Shown here: piece after piece, positions 1 to 10,356 of the stretch
How positions within the stretch are numbered: position 1 is the stretch's first letter
Layout of the letters: each line of letters opens with the position of its first letter
The notes under the pieces: model-generated
The model's input: only the letters and a program-made list of their open reading frames with translations
What the model was told of the DNA's origin: nothing
Database searches by the model: none
Source: Haberlea rhodopensis
Lineage: Eukaryota; Streptophyta; Magnoliopsida; Lamiales; Gesneriaceae
Direction of reading: 5' to 3'
DNA: 64,000 nucleotides
NCBI GenBank assembly: GCA_907163345.1
Contig: CAJQUN010001156.1
Coordinates: forward strand, 34,606 to 98,605
Made by a program: the position numbers and the translations under genes

Positions 1-468
1 AGACGAGATTTAGAATTTCAGCAAGGGGATAAAGTATACTTGAAAGTATCACCATTCAGGGGAGTAATGAGGTTTGGTAAGCATGGGAAGTTAAGTCCGA
101 GATTCATAGGACCATATGAAATTTTGGAAAGAATAGGAACTTTGGCTTATCGACTTGCTCTACCGCCGGAACTAGATCGAGTTCATAATGTATTTCACGT
201 CTCTATGCTCAGGAAGTATGTTCCAGATGAAAGTCATGTGCTTAAGGCAACAGAGATTGAGGTATCCAAGGAGTGTACATATTCAGAATATCCAATCAAG
301 ATACTCGATCGTCAAGAAAGAATTCTACGAACTAAGACAATTCCTTTTGTTAAAGTTCAGTGGAGTAATCATTCGCCTGATGAAGCAACCTGGGAAAAAG
401 AAGAAGAACTATATGCTAAATATCCAGATGTAAAACGTGATGCAAGTTTCGAGGACGAAACTTTTTAG
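1..468 (+). CDS. Ty3/gypsy (Tekay-like) polyprotein, C-terminal end, element A (partial)
   Basis: The open frame enters from the left edge and ends at the TAG at 466-468. It is the end of a chromovirus integrase: the post-core segment (QQGDKVYLKVSP, then GKLSPRFIGPYEILERIG and VHNVFHVSMLRKY) followed by a chromodomain-like tail (VKVQWSNHSPDEATWE, then EEELYAKYPDV). In this family the tail tethers integrase to chromatin. The frame is intact as far as it can be seen. A short spacer and an LTR follow directly, as expected for the 3' end of a plus-strand element. The 5' part lies outside the window. Assignment to Tekay rather than another chromovirus clade rests on the similar ends of elements C and F here and is an inference. 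Confidence 0.9.
   Translation, partial: RRDLEFQQGDKVYLKVSPFRGVMRFGKHGKLSPRFIGPYEILERIGTLAYRLALPPELDRVHNVFHVSMLRKYVPDESHVLKATEIEVSKECTYSEYPIKILDRQERILRTKTIPFVKVQWSNHSPDEATWEKEEELYAKYPDVKRDASFEDETF
444..463 (+). other. Pol-terminal stem-loop, element A
   Basis: AAGTTTCG pairs with CGAAACTT around the loop AGGA (8 bp). It lies inside the last codons of pol, about 20 bases before the LTR. Equivalent stem-loops occur at 27270-27287, 30925-30942 and 34299-34314. Confidence 0.6.
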
Positions 469-481
469 AATGTATGGAGAT

Positions 482-2627
482 TGTAATGGCCCAATTTTTA
501 ATGAAAATTATTGGTCCAAATTTTTAATAATAATAATAATAATATTAACATTTAAATTATAAAAAAAAATAAATAATAAAAAAAAATAATAATAAGAAAT
601 CGTGAATAGAACCCGAAACACGTTATCATTTCATTTTCTTCAGATTTCTCCTCTTCGCTTCGTCTTCATCCGTTTCATTTGCTTTGTTTCGCCTTTCATT
701 TTTCCCCAGAAAATCAATCGATCTTCGTCCCTTCATCTGCAACATCTGTAACTGGTATGAATCAATCACTCTATTTAGTAGTCTACCAACAAGAACCCAA
801 TGAAAAACCCAAAAAACTTTCCGTCTGTTTCTAGTTCGAAAAGAAAATTCCAGACTTTGTAAATTTCCGATTTTGAGCTTCGAAAATTCTGCAAACCAGA
901 GTTCTAGCAAGCAGCTGAGAGGAATTCGGATTTTGGGACAGAAATTGCAGAAACTGGTATGAATTGAATTGTTGTTTTAATTCTAAGATTTCGATTTTTG
1001 TTCATCTATAGTAGTTGGGTTAATGCAGTTAGATAATCTGTAGATATTAGTTTAATTTGTCAAGAACACAAATTGTTTAAGGATTGAGTTCAAAAAGGGT
1101 ACTGCTTGTTCGAAGGTTTTCTGAAGTTTAAGATCAGAAATTGTTATTTTATTTTTTTAAGAAACTGAAATGGTATTTTATTCGAATATGAGACTGAACT
1201 TTGAAGAATTGGGATGGCATTTTGGTTCGAAAATTTTATTATGTATTTTGAAGATTTAGGCTGTAAAGATGAGATGTTATGGTGATGTATATTGGTTCGA
1301 AAAATATTCTGGAATTTTGTATGTTAATTCGAAATTGGGTGATGGATTTCAAAGATTTAGGATTATGTAGGTTGTTTTAGAACCAAGTTAAATGAATATG
1401 GTTTTGATAATGTTGAAATGGATAATAGGGAATCTTTGACATATCGGAGATTGTGGGAAGGTTTGTAGCTTGAACATTGTTAAGAAGCTTTGAGGTACGT
1501 GAAGGAGGTTGCATTTTCACAAATTACTTTGAGTATTTTACGTTATTTATTTTTGAAATGTTTTGAATAGTAAGCATGCAAGAATTATTTTGAAATATGA
1601 TTTTTGATAAGAAATGTATTTTGTTGAAAATAGAATTTTGAATAATATTTTATTGTGTGAAAAAAAAAAACTATTTTGAAAGGCCATGTTTGTCTTGATT
1701 CGGTGAATACGCTTTGAAGTTTGTGAACTGTGGATATTTTCGTTTCGTTGTGGCTCGCATTGCGACGAGGATAAAAACGCGCATACTTTCGGCTCGTTGG
1801 CGACGAGAATAAAGAAACGCATTTCGTTTTGCCCGAAGACAGAGGGGGTATAATATCTGTCGATACCCTTCCAGCGGGTATAGTCTGGAATGATATCATT
1901 GTGTCACATCCGTAATTGAGTATGCATTTGTTTCATTACAGCATGGCTATGTTTAATGATTAATTTTATGGTTATTTGTTTCTGTTACGTTTCGTTGGTT
2001 ATCTGTGCAGTTATTTCCGTTATGATTCCGTTTTGTGAAATTTAGTTCCGTTGACTGCTCGGATTAAACCATATATGTGTGAAAGTTATTTTGGATATGA
2101 AAGTATATTATTTTTCGTCACATTATGAAAAATGATGTTTTAATATTTTTATCAAATGTTTATTATGCTTACTATAAAATGCTGCAACTTACCTTTACCT
2201 GTAATGTGACATATTACAGATGGAGTTGAAGACTTAGACGATGCGGAGGATATTTAGATTTATTATGAAGTTTTGAGTATGTTGGCATGTTTAAAAGTTT
2301 TATTTTGAGGATATGAAACATTTATTTATGTTTGAGTTGGATTTTGATATTTGAAGTTTATTTTGGTTTAGTTTTTGTTTTTATGGTATTGATGTTGTGG
2401 TGGTAGTGATCTGGTAGATCACAGGGCACAATTTTTAAGAGGAGACTCTGCCCAAATTTTTCTAAGATAAAAGTCACGGGTAAAAATTATTAAGTCAAAC
2501 ATCCGATAAGAATAAAAACGTTTCCGCTAAACAAAAGTTCAAAGTGATATTAAGTTTTTGAATTGAGTGTAGCCTTGTGTTCAAGCAATTGAACACGGCG
2601 GGCGACCCGTCTGGGCGGGCTGTCACA
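482..2627 (+). repeat. 3' LTR of element A (about 2.15 kb)
   Basis: It begins TGTAATGGCC just after the pol stop and a short purine-rich stretch, and ends TGTCACA, giving the usual TG...CA ends. Position 2423-2451 contains the GAGACTCTGCCCAAATTTT segment that also occurs near the 3' end of the LTRs of element B, which supports an LTR identity. The right edge abuts the antisense gene of Tat element G at its CATGG codons, so A appears to have inserted into G. The left LTR and the matching target duplication are outside the window, so the start and end are inferred. The short ORFs inside it look accidental. Confidence 0.75.
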
Positions 2628-3980
2628 CATGGAGTGGAGGGAAAATCTCCCGAGGGGCAAGTCAATCAAGGGTCACCTTGAGGAGGAACCGTATTTGTCG
2701 GTTCGTCGTACACTTGGCGATCAGTGTTTTAATTTAATGGAGCTGATTGACGACGGACTGCTATACTTGTTCCAGCTGAGCCCGAAGGGTGCATCATTGA
2801 AAATGCCCCTCGGTGAGTGCTTTTAAGCAGTCTCATTCGTTTTACTTTCGTCTTATTATGCTCGGACTAATATTTCTCTGTTTTTCAGAAAAGAAGATGA
2901 TGAAAGCTTAGGATGGCCGAGAAGTTAAAGGAAAAGTGCCAGAAAGGCCAAACTTCTGCAGTTGTTACTGCTCCGGCCCCTCCCCCTTCCGTTGAGATTA
3001 TGACTCCCCCTGAGGAGAGGGCTTCTCCTGAGGGGACTCAGACTCTTCAACGCCGAAAAAGGGCCATGCCCGAGGGTCCAAGTTCTTCCCCAAAAGCCCA
3101 TCTCCTTAAGAAAACTTATTCTTCCCTCGTTCCTTCTGAACCTCGAGCCTCATCCCAACCCGCTCTTGGTGTTTCTCGACCTTCCTCGCGATATCACACT
3201 CCTTCCTGGACGTATTCTCCCAACTTCCCCCTGCTAAAGAAACCCGACCCCAAAGCCTCATAATCCATCTTATGCCACACTCCCAACTTCGCCCATCGTA
3301 AATATCTCGGGGAGTTAGCCTTCAGCAACTTGGTGAACGACTTTTCCACCTCCTTTACTCAGGTAGATATTTTTACTAATTAATCTTCCTCGCCTGTCCC
3401 TTTTGGTACATTCATAATTTTCTTTATATATACTCTGATGCAGACCCATATGATGGCGGGTGAACTTCTCACCCGTTTTCACTCGATACGATCAGCCGAT
3501 GGCCATAAACAGAAGCGCATCGGGCAACTGGAAAATATGGGTGAGGACTTGAAGAAGTCGGTGAGTCTTCTGGAAGAGCGGCACTTGGCCCTGAGGTCAG
3601 CTCGAGATAAAGCGGAGAAAGCCCTTGCAGAAGAGCGGACAAAATCAGCCGAGCTGGAAGGTGCTAACTCCACTTTATCGGAGCAGCATATATCCATGGC
3701 TGAGCAATATCGATCTGTCTCTGAGCAACTTGCTCAAGAGAAATCTTCAACTGCTACTCGGATGGAAGAATTCTGGCTCACCAAGAAGGCTGAATTTTTG
3801 TAGTCTCCGGAGTATGGCAACATGGTGGCGGACCGTGCTTCTAAGTTTTTTGACCATGGATTTGAAGCATGTGTCAGCCAATTTAAAGCTCAAGGCTACC
3901 CTCCCGAAGGAGCTCCAAAAGATTTCCTCGATGTGGGCCTTGCCTTAGAAAGCCTCCCTGAACATATATTTCATCCGTAG
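2628..3980 (+). pseudogene. Antisense extra gene of Tat element G (5'-truncated, intron-containing)
   Basis: This gene runs opposite to the pol genes of its element and is homologous to 60077-61516 in element H. Exon remnants are 2628-2812 (MEWRENLPRGKSIKG to LKMPLG), 2889-3362 (Pro/Ser-rich linker) and 3444-3980 (coiled coil rich in Glu, Lys and Leu, ending GFEACVSQFKAQGYPPEG). The two introns, 2813-2888 and 3363-3443, have GT...AG ends and sit exactly where they do in H. Damage: a frameshift near 2910 just after an in-frame TAG, and a TAG at 3801-3803 after which the frame continues. The 5' part, with the PF04195-type domain, is cut off by element A. The function is unknown. Confidence 0.75.
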
Positions 3981-4073
3981 AGTAGGGATTTTACTTTTTC
4001 TTGTATTATTTTTCAACATGAAAAAATTACTTATTCACTTGGCTACTTTCCTCCGTACAAAACAACAACGATA

Positions 4074-5876
4074 TTTTAAGTTTAAACGTGGACCAAACAT
4101 TCCGATCCTACTAGTAAACCATTAAAATTCCGAACAAGCTCGCAACCCCAAAACCACCACTTAAGAAATTTTAAGTTTAGATGTGGACCAAACATCCCGA
4201 TCCCACGAGTAAACAATTAAAATTCTGAACAAGCTCGATACCCCGAGCACAACCACTTAGGCAATTTTAAGTTTAAACGTGGACAAAACACCCCGATCCC
4301 ACGAGTAAACAATTAAAATTCTGAACAAGCTCGCTACCCCGAGCACCACCACTTAGGCAATTTTAAGTTTAGACGTGGACCAAACATCCCGATCCCACGA
4401 GTAAACAATTAAAATTCCGAACAAACTCGTTACCCCGAGCACCACCACTTAGGCAATTTTAAGTTTAGACGTTGACCAAACATCCCAATCCCACGAGTAA
4501 ACAATTAAAATTCCAAACAAGCTCGCTACCCCGAGCACAACCACTTAGCCAATTTTAAGTTTAAACGTGGACCAAACATCCCGATCCCACGAGTAAACAA
4601 TTAAAATTCCGAACAAGCTCGCAACCCCGAGCACAACCACTTAGGCAATTTTAAGTTTAAACGTGGACCAAATATCTGATCCCACGAGTAAACAATTAAA
4701 ATTTTGAACAAGCTCGCTACCCCGAGCACAACCACTTAGGCAATTTTAAGTTTAAACGTGGACCAAACATCCCGATCCCACGAGTAAACAATTAAAATTC
4801 CGAACAAGCTCGCAACCCCGATCATAACCACTTAGGCAATTTTAAGTTTAAACGTGGACCAAACATCCCGATCCCACGAGTAAACAATTAAAATTCCGAA
4901 CAAGCTCGCTACCCCGAGCACCACCACTTATGCAATTTTAAGTTTAGACGTGGACCAAATATCCCGATCCCACGAGTAAATAATTAAAATTCCGAACAAG
5001 CTCGCTACACCGAGCACAACCACTTAGGCAATTATAAGTTTAGACGTGGACCAAACATCCCGATCCCACGAGTAAACAATTAAAATTCCGAACAAGCTCG
5101 CTACCCCGAGCACCACCACTTAGGCAATTTTAAGTTTAGACGTGGACCAAACATCCCGATCCCACGAGTAAACAATTAAAATTCCGAACAAGCTCGCAAC
5201 CCCGAGCACAACCATTTTGGCAATTTTAAGTTTAAACGTGGACCAAACATCCCGATCCCACGAGTAAACAATTAAAATTTCGAACAAGCTCGCAACCCCG
5301 AGCACCACCCCTTAGGGAATTTTAAGTTTAGACGTGGACCAAACATCCCGATCCCACTAGTAAACAATTAAAATTCCGAACAAGCTCGCTACCCCGAGCA
5401 CAACCACTTAGGCAATTTTAAGTTTACACGTAGACCACACATCCCGATTCCATGAGTAAACAATTAAAATTCCGAACAAGCTCGCTACCCCGAGCACCAC
5501 CACTTAGACAATTTTAAGTTTAGACGTGGACCAAACATCCCGATCCCACGAGTAAACAATTATAATTCCAAACAAGCTCGCTACCCCGAGCACAACCACT
5601 TAGGCAATTTTAAGTTTGAACTTGGACCAAACATCCCGATTCCACGAGTAAATTATTAAAATTCCAAACAAGCTCGCTACCCCGAGCACCACCACTTAGT
5701 CAATTATAAGTTTTGACGTGGACCAAACATCCCGATCCCACGAGTAAGCAATTAAAATTCCGAACAAGTTCGCTACCCCGAGCCCAACCACTTAGGCAAC
5801 TTTAAGTTTAAATGTGGACCAAACATCTCGATCCCACGAGTAAACAATTAAAATTCTGAACAAGCTCGCTACCCGT
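4074..5876. repeat. Tandem array of element G, about 19 copies of a 96-97-bp unit
   Basis: Units share the core AAGTTTAAACGTGGACCAAA, then CATCCCGATCCCACGAGTAA, then an A/T-rich spacer and GAACAAGCTCGCTACCCCGA. I count 19 occurrences of the GTGGACC core at about 96-97-bp spacing. Copies differ by a few substitutions each. Tandem repeats between pol and the 3' LTR are a known habit of Tat/Retand elements. The array directly abuts the broken RNase H, so the integrase region that should lie here is missing. The period is not a multiple of three and the short ORFs inside are not genes. Confidence 0.9.
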
Positions 5877-5879
5877 AAA

Positions 5880-6680
5880 CCTGAGAGGAGAGGTTCGAAT
5901 TCGGCTTCATTGTTTGAGGAATGAAAACCGAAACTGGATAGCTACGACAATTTCCTCTCCTTCTGGACTAATGAGTATAACTCCTGCACCTCTTCCTATT
6001 TGAGTAGATGATCCATCTATAAACAAGCTCCAATCTTTTTCTTCGTGAGTATGAGTCACCTCTACCAAGAAATCTGACAATGCCTGAGCTTTGATGGTAG
6101 TTCGAGGCTGATAAGATATATCAAACTTACTTAATTACGTGGCCCATTTCACCATCCGTCCTGAAATTTCTGCCTTTGACATGAGCCTTCCCAAGGGAGT
6201 ACTCGTCACCACCGTGATAGGATGAGATAAGAAATAAGGCCGAAGCCTTCTCGCAGTGATAACTAGAGCCAATGCCAATTTTTCAATTTCAGGGTATCTC
6301 TGTTCGGCCCCTTGCAAAGCTCGGCTGACATAGTATACCGGCTGCTGCTGCCCTAACCTCTCTTGAATTAACACCGAGCTGATCACTTCCTTGGTTACCG
6401 ACAAATAGACGAGGAGTGTTTCATTGTGCTCGGGTTTATTCATCAATGTTAATTGAGCTAGATATTCTTTCAAGTCATCGAAGGCTTTCTGACACTGATC
6501 ATCCCACTCGAATCGCACTCCTCGTCTTAATGCTTTAAAGAATGGCAAACTCCTATCAGCCGATTGTGATATGAATCGACTTAGTACCGCTATTCTCCCT
6601 GCTAACCTTTGTACCTCATTCAATGTCCTAGGAGGGTTCATTTCATGGATTGCTCGGATCTTCTCAGGGTTGGCTTCCAC
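5880..6680 (-). pseudogene. RT thumb and RNase H of element G
   Basis: Reading leftwards, the frame gives the RT-RNase H connection (MNPPRTLNEVQRLAGRIAVL, then FEWDDQCQKAFDDLKEYL), then RNase H (VYYVSRALQGAEQRYPEIEK). After a stop at about 6135 the frame resumes with SLFIDGSSTQIGRGAGVILI, the second RNase H-like module typical of Tat. It ends at a stop where the tandem array starts. No integrase follows, so this copy cannot integrate by itself. The fold and order match Tat-lineage pol. Confidence 0.85.
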
Positions 6681-6697
6681 GCCCCTCTCTGTTACAA

Positions 6698-7615
6698 TTA
6701 ACCCAGGAATTTTCCACTATGAATTCCGAAAGTGCATTTGGCAGGATTTAATTTCATGCCAAATCTTCTCAAAGTGGCGAAGACCTCCTCCATATCTTCG
6801 ATCAGATTTTGTGCCTTCTTGCTTTTAATTAAGACATCATCCACATAAACCTCCACATTCCACCCTATCTGATCTTTGAACATCTTATCCATCAATCTCT
6901 GATAAGTGGCCCCAGCATTTTTCAACCCAAAGGGCATTACCACATAGCAGAAAGTTCCTCCTGTTGTGACAAAGCTAACCTTGGATTGATCTTCTTTTGC
7001 TAAGGGGATTTGATGATATCCTTGATAAGCATCCATAAGACACAACAGCTTGTGTCCCGCAGTATAATCCACTAATTGATCTATCCTCGGCAATGGATAA
7101 CAATCTTTGGGACACACTTTGTTCACGTCCCAAAAATCTACACACATCCTCCACTTGTATCCTCCCTTAGGCACTAAAACCACATTTGAGAGCCATGTAG
7201 GGAAACTAATCTCCCGTATATGGCCAACGTTCAGTAACTCCTCTATTTGTTTAGCGATGACGACATCCTTCTCGGGCCCGAAATGCCTCATCTTCTGCTT
7301 AATTGCCCGAACACTCGGGTCAACATTGAGATGATGCTCAGCAATCTCGGGTTTTACTCCGATTAAATCAGAAGTACTCCAAGCAAACACATCCACATTA
7401 TGAATCAAACAGTCAACCACCCTCTTCCTTAATTCCGGATCCAATTTGGATCCTACGCGGGTAGTTTTAGCAGGGTGACCTAGCTCGATGCTAAGAAATT
7501 CCTCCTCGGGAACTATCTGCTCCTCAGCCTCCAGCTGTTCATGTTTCCTTTTACTATTGTTTCCTCGTTCACGTTCTTCTCTTTTATTCCCCTTTTCCTG
7601 CTTTAGTTCTTGCAC
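6698..7615 (-). CDS. Reverse transcriptase of Tat element G
   Basis: A 305-residue open frame. It shows the Tat-type N-terminal region (IELGHPAKTTRVGSKL), the RT palm block VPKGGYKWRMCVDFWDVNKV, CYPLPRIDQLVD, LMDAYQGYHQIPL, VMPFGLKNAGATYQRLMDKM and the catalytic box EVYVDDVLIKSK. CVDFWDVNKV replaces the usual CVDFRDLNKA, so an Arg is lost in a conserved block. It overlaps the protease frame by 13 bases in another frame, so the pol chain is broken or frameshifted at about 7605. A second break at about 6690 separates it from RNase H. Confidence 0.92.
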   Translation of the reverse strand: MQELKQEKGNKREERERGNNSKRKHEQLEAEEQIVPEEEFLSIELGHPAKTTRVGSKLDPELRKRVVDCLIHNVDVFAWSTSDLIGVKPEIAEHHLNVDPSVRAIKQKMRHFGPEKDVVIAKQIEELLNVGHIREISFPTWLSNVVLVPKGGYKWRMCVDFWDVNKVCPKDCYPLPRIDQLVDYTAGHKLLCLMDAYQGYHQIPLAKEDQSKVSFVTTGGTFCYVVMPFGLKNAGATYQRLMDKMFKDQIGWNVEVYVDDVLIKSKKAQNLIEDMEEVFATLRRFGMKLNPAKCTFGIHSGKFLG

Positions 7616-8373
7616 ATAACATTTTCTTGATGACTCTGACTCCCCCTTACTTGCCCAACCTCCTCTCCTACTGGAAATTTTATCTTTAAGTGGTACGTAG
7701 AAGCAACTGCTTCAAAGGCCGCTAACGCCGGACGACCCAATATTATATTGTAAGAGGAGGGTACATCCACTATGAGGAAAGTGATCATCTTCGTTTTTAT
7801 CTTTGATTCTTCACCTAGGGTAACGGGTAAGGACACCTGTCCTATCGGACTGATGACCTCTCTAGTAAACCCATGTAAAAGAGTATTCACCTTCTGTACA
7901 ACTATACTTCCCAATTCCATCTGTTTCAAAGTATTAAGGAAGAGTATATATGTCGAGCTGCCTGTATCAACGAAGATTCTTTGTACGTTACAATTGGCTA
8001 CTGTGGCAGAGATAACCAATGCATCCTCATGGGGAAAATAAATCCTCTGTAAGTCTGCAGGTCCGAAGGCTATAGAAGGACCTTCGAGCGCACGATTTGG
8101 ATCGATGGATAGTACTTCGAGCCTTCGAACATAGCTTTTCCTTGCTCGGTTTGAATCTCCACATGATATTCCTCCAGAAATCATATGTATAGTTCCTCGG
8201 TTAGGAACATTGCTCAAGGTCCTTTCTCCAGGGACTTGATTTCCTCCTTCCAATCTTTCGCCCCGCACTGCCCAAGGAACTGGCTGAGGTGTTCCTCTTC
8301 CAGGATTAACATTATTCAGAGAAAAAGGGACATTGTTCCTCAGATCATCGTTACTTCCTTGCCTTATACCCAT
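7603..8373 (-). CDS. Aspartic protease region of Tat element G
   Basis: A 256-residue frame with a Gly/Asn/Arg-rich N-terminal half (the gag-pol linker) and then a retropepsin domain: IFVDTGSSTYILF carries the catalytic Asp-Thr-Gly, and NIILGRPALAAFEAV is the usual second protease motif. It would cut the polyprotein during particle maturation. It sits between gag and RT in the expected Tat order. The stretch 8374-8583, between gag and this frame, contains stops and is probably the decayed gag C-terminus. Confidence 0.88.
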   Translation of the reverse strand: MGIRQGSNDDLRNNVPFSLNNVNPGRGTPQPVPWAVRGERLEGGNQVPGERTLSNVPNRGTIHMISGGISCGDSNRARKSYVRRLEVLSIDPNRALEGPSIAFGPADLQRIYFPHEDALVISATVANCNVQRIFVDTGSSTYILFLNTLKQMELGSIVVQKVNTLLHGFTREVISPIGQVSLPVTLGEESKIKTKMITFLIVDVPSSYNIILGRPALAAFEAVASTYHLKIKFPVGEEVGQVRGSQSHQENVMCKN

Positions 8374-8583
8374 TCTTCCTCGTGGGATGTTCCCTCCTCG
8401 AATGCTTCCTCCTCATAACAACCCTCTTCTGTAAGGTCCTCCCCGACCCCTCTTCGGCATAATTTGATTGATGGCTACCTCCCGATGAGATCTCATCGGA
8501 AGGTATTGATCAAAATTCCTTTTAGGCTGCTATATTGGCCTATCTCTCCTACTGACTTCACCACCAATTTATACCTCTTTCTT

Positions 8584-9213
8584 CTATTCCATCCTCCGCG
8601 CTTCTTCTAAATTAACGTATTTAGAGGCTCGTCCCAGCAACTCGTAATAATCTGACGGTGGCTTCTTCGCCAATGTTCTGAACAGGTCCCCTTCCCTTAG
8701 CCCTTGAGTGAAAGCGCTGGCTAGTATTTCGGACGTAACATGTGGAACATCAAGGCATGCTTGATTGAATCTTTTCAAAAAATCCCGAAGGGACTCTTTC
8801 TCCATTTGCCTGAGACCGAACAGACTCAATGCTGTTCTCTTGCAACTCCTACTGCTCGCAAATTGATGAAGGAACATCGAGCTGAATTTAGGAAAAGAAT
8901 CTACTATTCTTGATGGTAATTGATTGAACCATGATTGAGCAGCGCCAGCAAGTGTAGTAAAGAACACTCTACATTTCACTCCATCTGTCAGTTGATGAAG
9001 GAGTGAAGCGTTTTCAAACCGGGACAAATATTCCTCCGGATCCGTGCTGCCATCATAATTCCCCACATTTAGAGTTTTAAAATTAAGGGGCAGGGGATCA
9101 TCAATGATTTGAGGAGCGAATGGGGTGCTCCTCCTTGCCGAGTAAATACGTCCTTCCATTTTATTGCGTATTTTTTGCAACTCCTCCTTTAAATCCTCCA
9201 TTTGGTGATGCAA
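8584..9213 (-). CDS. Gag (retrotrans_gag domain) of Tat element G
   Basis: A 209-residue frame. Residues 1-25 are a short coiled coil. The core NVGNYDGSTDPEEYLSRFEN, then FFTTLAGAAQSWFNQLPSRI, then REGDLFRTLAKKPPSDYYEL is the classical plant gypsy Gag domain that packs element RNA. It stops after NLEEARRME, before any zinc knuckle, so the 3' part of gag is lost to a frameshift. Confidence 0.9.
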   Translation of the reverse strand: MHHQMEDLKEELQKIRNKMEGRIYSARRSTPFAPQIIDDPLPLNFKTLNVGNYDGSTDPEEYLSRFENASLLHQLTDGVKCRVFFTTLAGAAQSWFNQLPSRIVDSFPKFSSMFLHQFASSRSCKRTALSLFGLRQMEKESLRDFLKRFNQACLDVPHVTSEILASAFTQGLREGDLFRTLAKKPPSDYYELLGRASKYVNLEEARRME

Positions 9214-9301
9214 AGTCTTGTCTATTTCATCATCTGAATGATTGGGAAGATCATTTGACTCTCTAACCTCATCCTCCGACTTCTTTATAGAGGCTGAGTC
9301 T

Positions 9302-9491
9302 TCATCTTCTTCCGTGGTCTCTTCCTGACAGGGGGGTCATAAACTGCTTCATAACCTCTCCTACAGTTTTAGCAATCACCTCCGATAAATGTTCCATGGG
9401 TATTCCTCCGGTAGGAAATGCCCGTGAAACATTCTGAGATGACCCAGCATCCCCTGCTCCTTCTGGTTCTGGGCATGAACGGGGGCGGGGG

Positions 9492-9523
<32 letters not shown>

Positions 9524-9574
9524 AGTTGGTTTATCCCTCCGCGAAATTGGCCCTCGTCCCTTGCTTCTAACCAT
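9302..9574 (-). CDS. N-terminal Gag leader with polyproline run, element G
   Basis: A 90-residue frame starting MVRSKGRGPISRRDK, then a run of prolines encoded by a 29-base C tract (G29 on the plus strand, 9495-9523), then a PMEHLSEVIAKTVGEVMKQF helix. It lies between the PBS and the Gag core, in another frame from the core, so a break lies between them at about 9220-9300. The proline run length is probably unstable or a sequencing artefact. Confidence 0.65.
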
Positions 9575-9620
9575 CTTGTCTTGGATTCTTGATGAAATCT
9601 ACTTGCTTCAACGTCTTTAC

Positions 9621-9645
9621 TCCTTTGTTCCCACAGACGGCGCCA
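9621..9645 (-). promoter_or_regulatory. Primer binding site of element G
   Basis: The minus strand reads TGGCGCCGTCTGTGGGAACA, one base inside the 5' LTR. TGGCGCC at the LTR edge is the normal start of a tRNA-complementary PBS. I do not assign the tRNA with certainty. Confidence 0.75.
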
Positions 9646-9646
9646 A

Positions 9647-10247
9647 TGATGTGATTCGTTATTTTAAGTATTTGGTAGAATGAAGTGTTTACGAAACATA
9701 AAAATGAACACACCAAGATTTTTACGTGGAAAACCCTCAAATTGAGAGAAAAACCACGGGACCTAGTCCAGTATAAATTTTACTATCACACTTTTTTGAT
9801 TACAGGACTCTTGGGACACAACTTACAATCGTCAAATGACTACAGAAATATCCCAGAAAAAAAATTATGAAAATGACCGAACCGAAGTGAATATGCTATC
9901 TTCGGAGCCTTTTTGCATAAAAAAATCCAATCTTTTTCAATGAGACCATCCGCGGGTATGTATAGTACTGTTCCCAGTGATTAATTCACGAGAGATCCGA
10001 CTTAACTGGGGCCAAACGTGTCCGAGAAATCCGCGTCTCATTACTGCACGTTTACTCACGCCGGTTGATTTGTTGGTTATCCCCGGGTCTTCCGCTAGTC
10101 TTTGACCATCAAACCGAGGAGGGTTTAGCATATGTTCGGTAAAACCCTGCTCGGTGCTATCTGTTCGGGGTCCTCCTGTTCGGTATATGACTTGTTCGGT
10201 TCTTGGGAGGATTTTACCCGAGAAAGTCAATATGTCATATGACATCA
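9647..10247 (-). repeat. 5' LTR of Tat element G (601 bp)
   Basis: On the minus strand it starts TGATGTCATATGACATATTG and ends with ACATCA, matching the LTR of H (58436-59076) and the solo LTR (56388-57025) end to end. It shares the inner segment CACACCAAGATTTTTACGTG. The PBS lies directly inside it. The other LTR of G is outside the window, so the target duplication cannot be checked. Confidence 0.9.
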
Positions 10248-10356
10248 ATAACAGACAAGAAAAATTGATTATATCATCTTTATAAAAAAATTAAAATTAT
10301 TAAAACAATAAATTTTAAAAACAAAATCCTATTTAAATAATTATTTTAATTAATTA
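10248..10356. repeat. Dispersed repeat X, copy 1
   Basis: An AT-rich segment (AATTGATTATATCATCTTTA, then AATTATTTTAATT at the end) that recurs at about 58328-58435. In both places it touches a Tat-family LTR on the outside. No coding capacity is seen. Confidence 0.6.

Noticed and set aside
5120..5308. Repetitive minus-strand ORF in the array of G
   Set aside because: Two array units happen to be open in one frame; the 96-97-bp period destroys the frame elsewhere.
4074..5876. CRISPR-like regularity
   Set aside because: The whole 97-bp unit is repeated, with no unique spacers; it is a tandem array of a plant retrotransposon.
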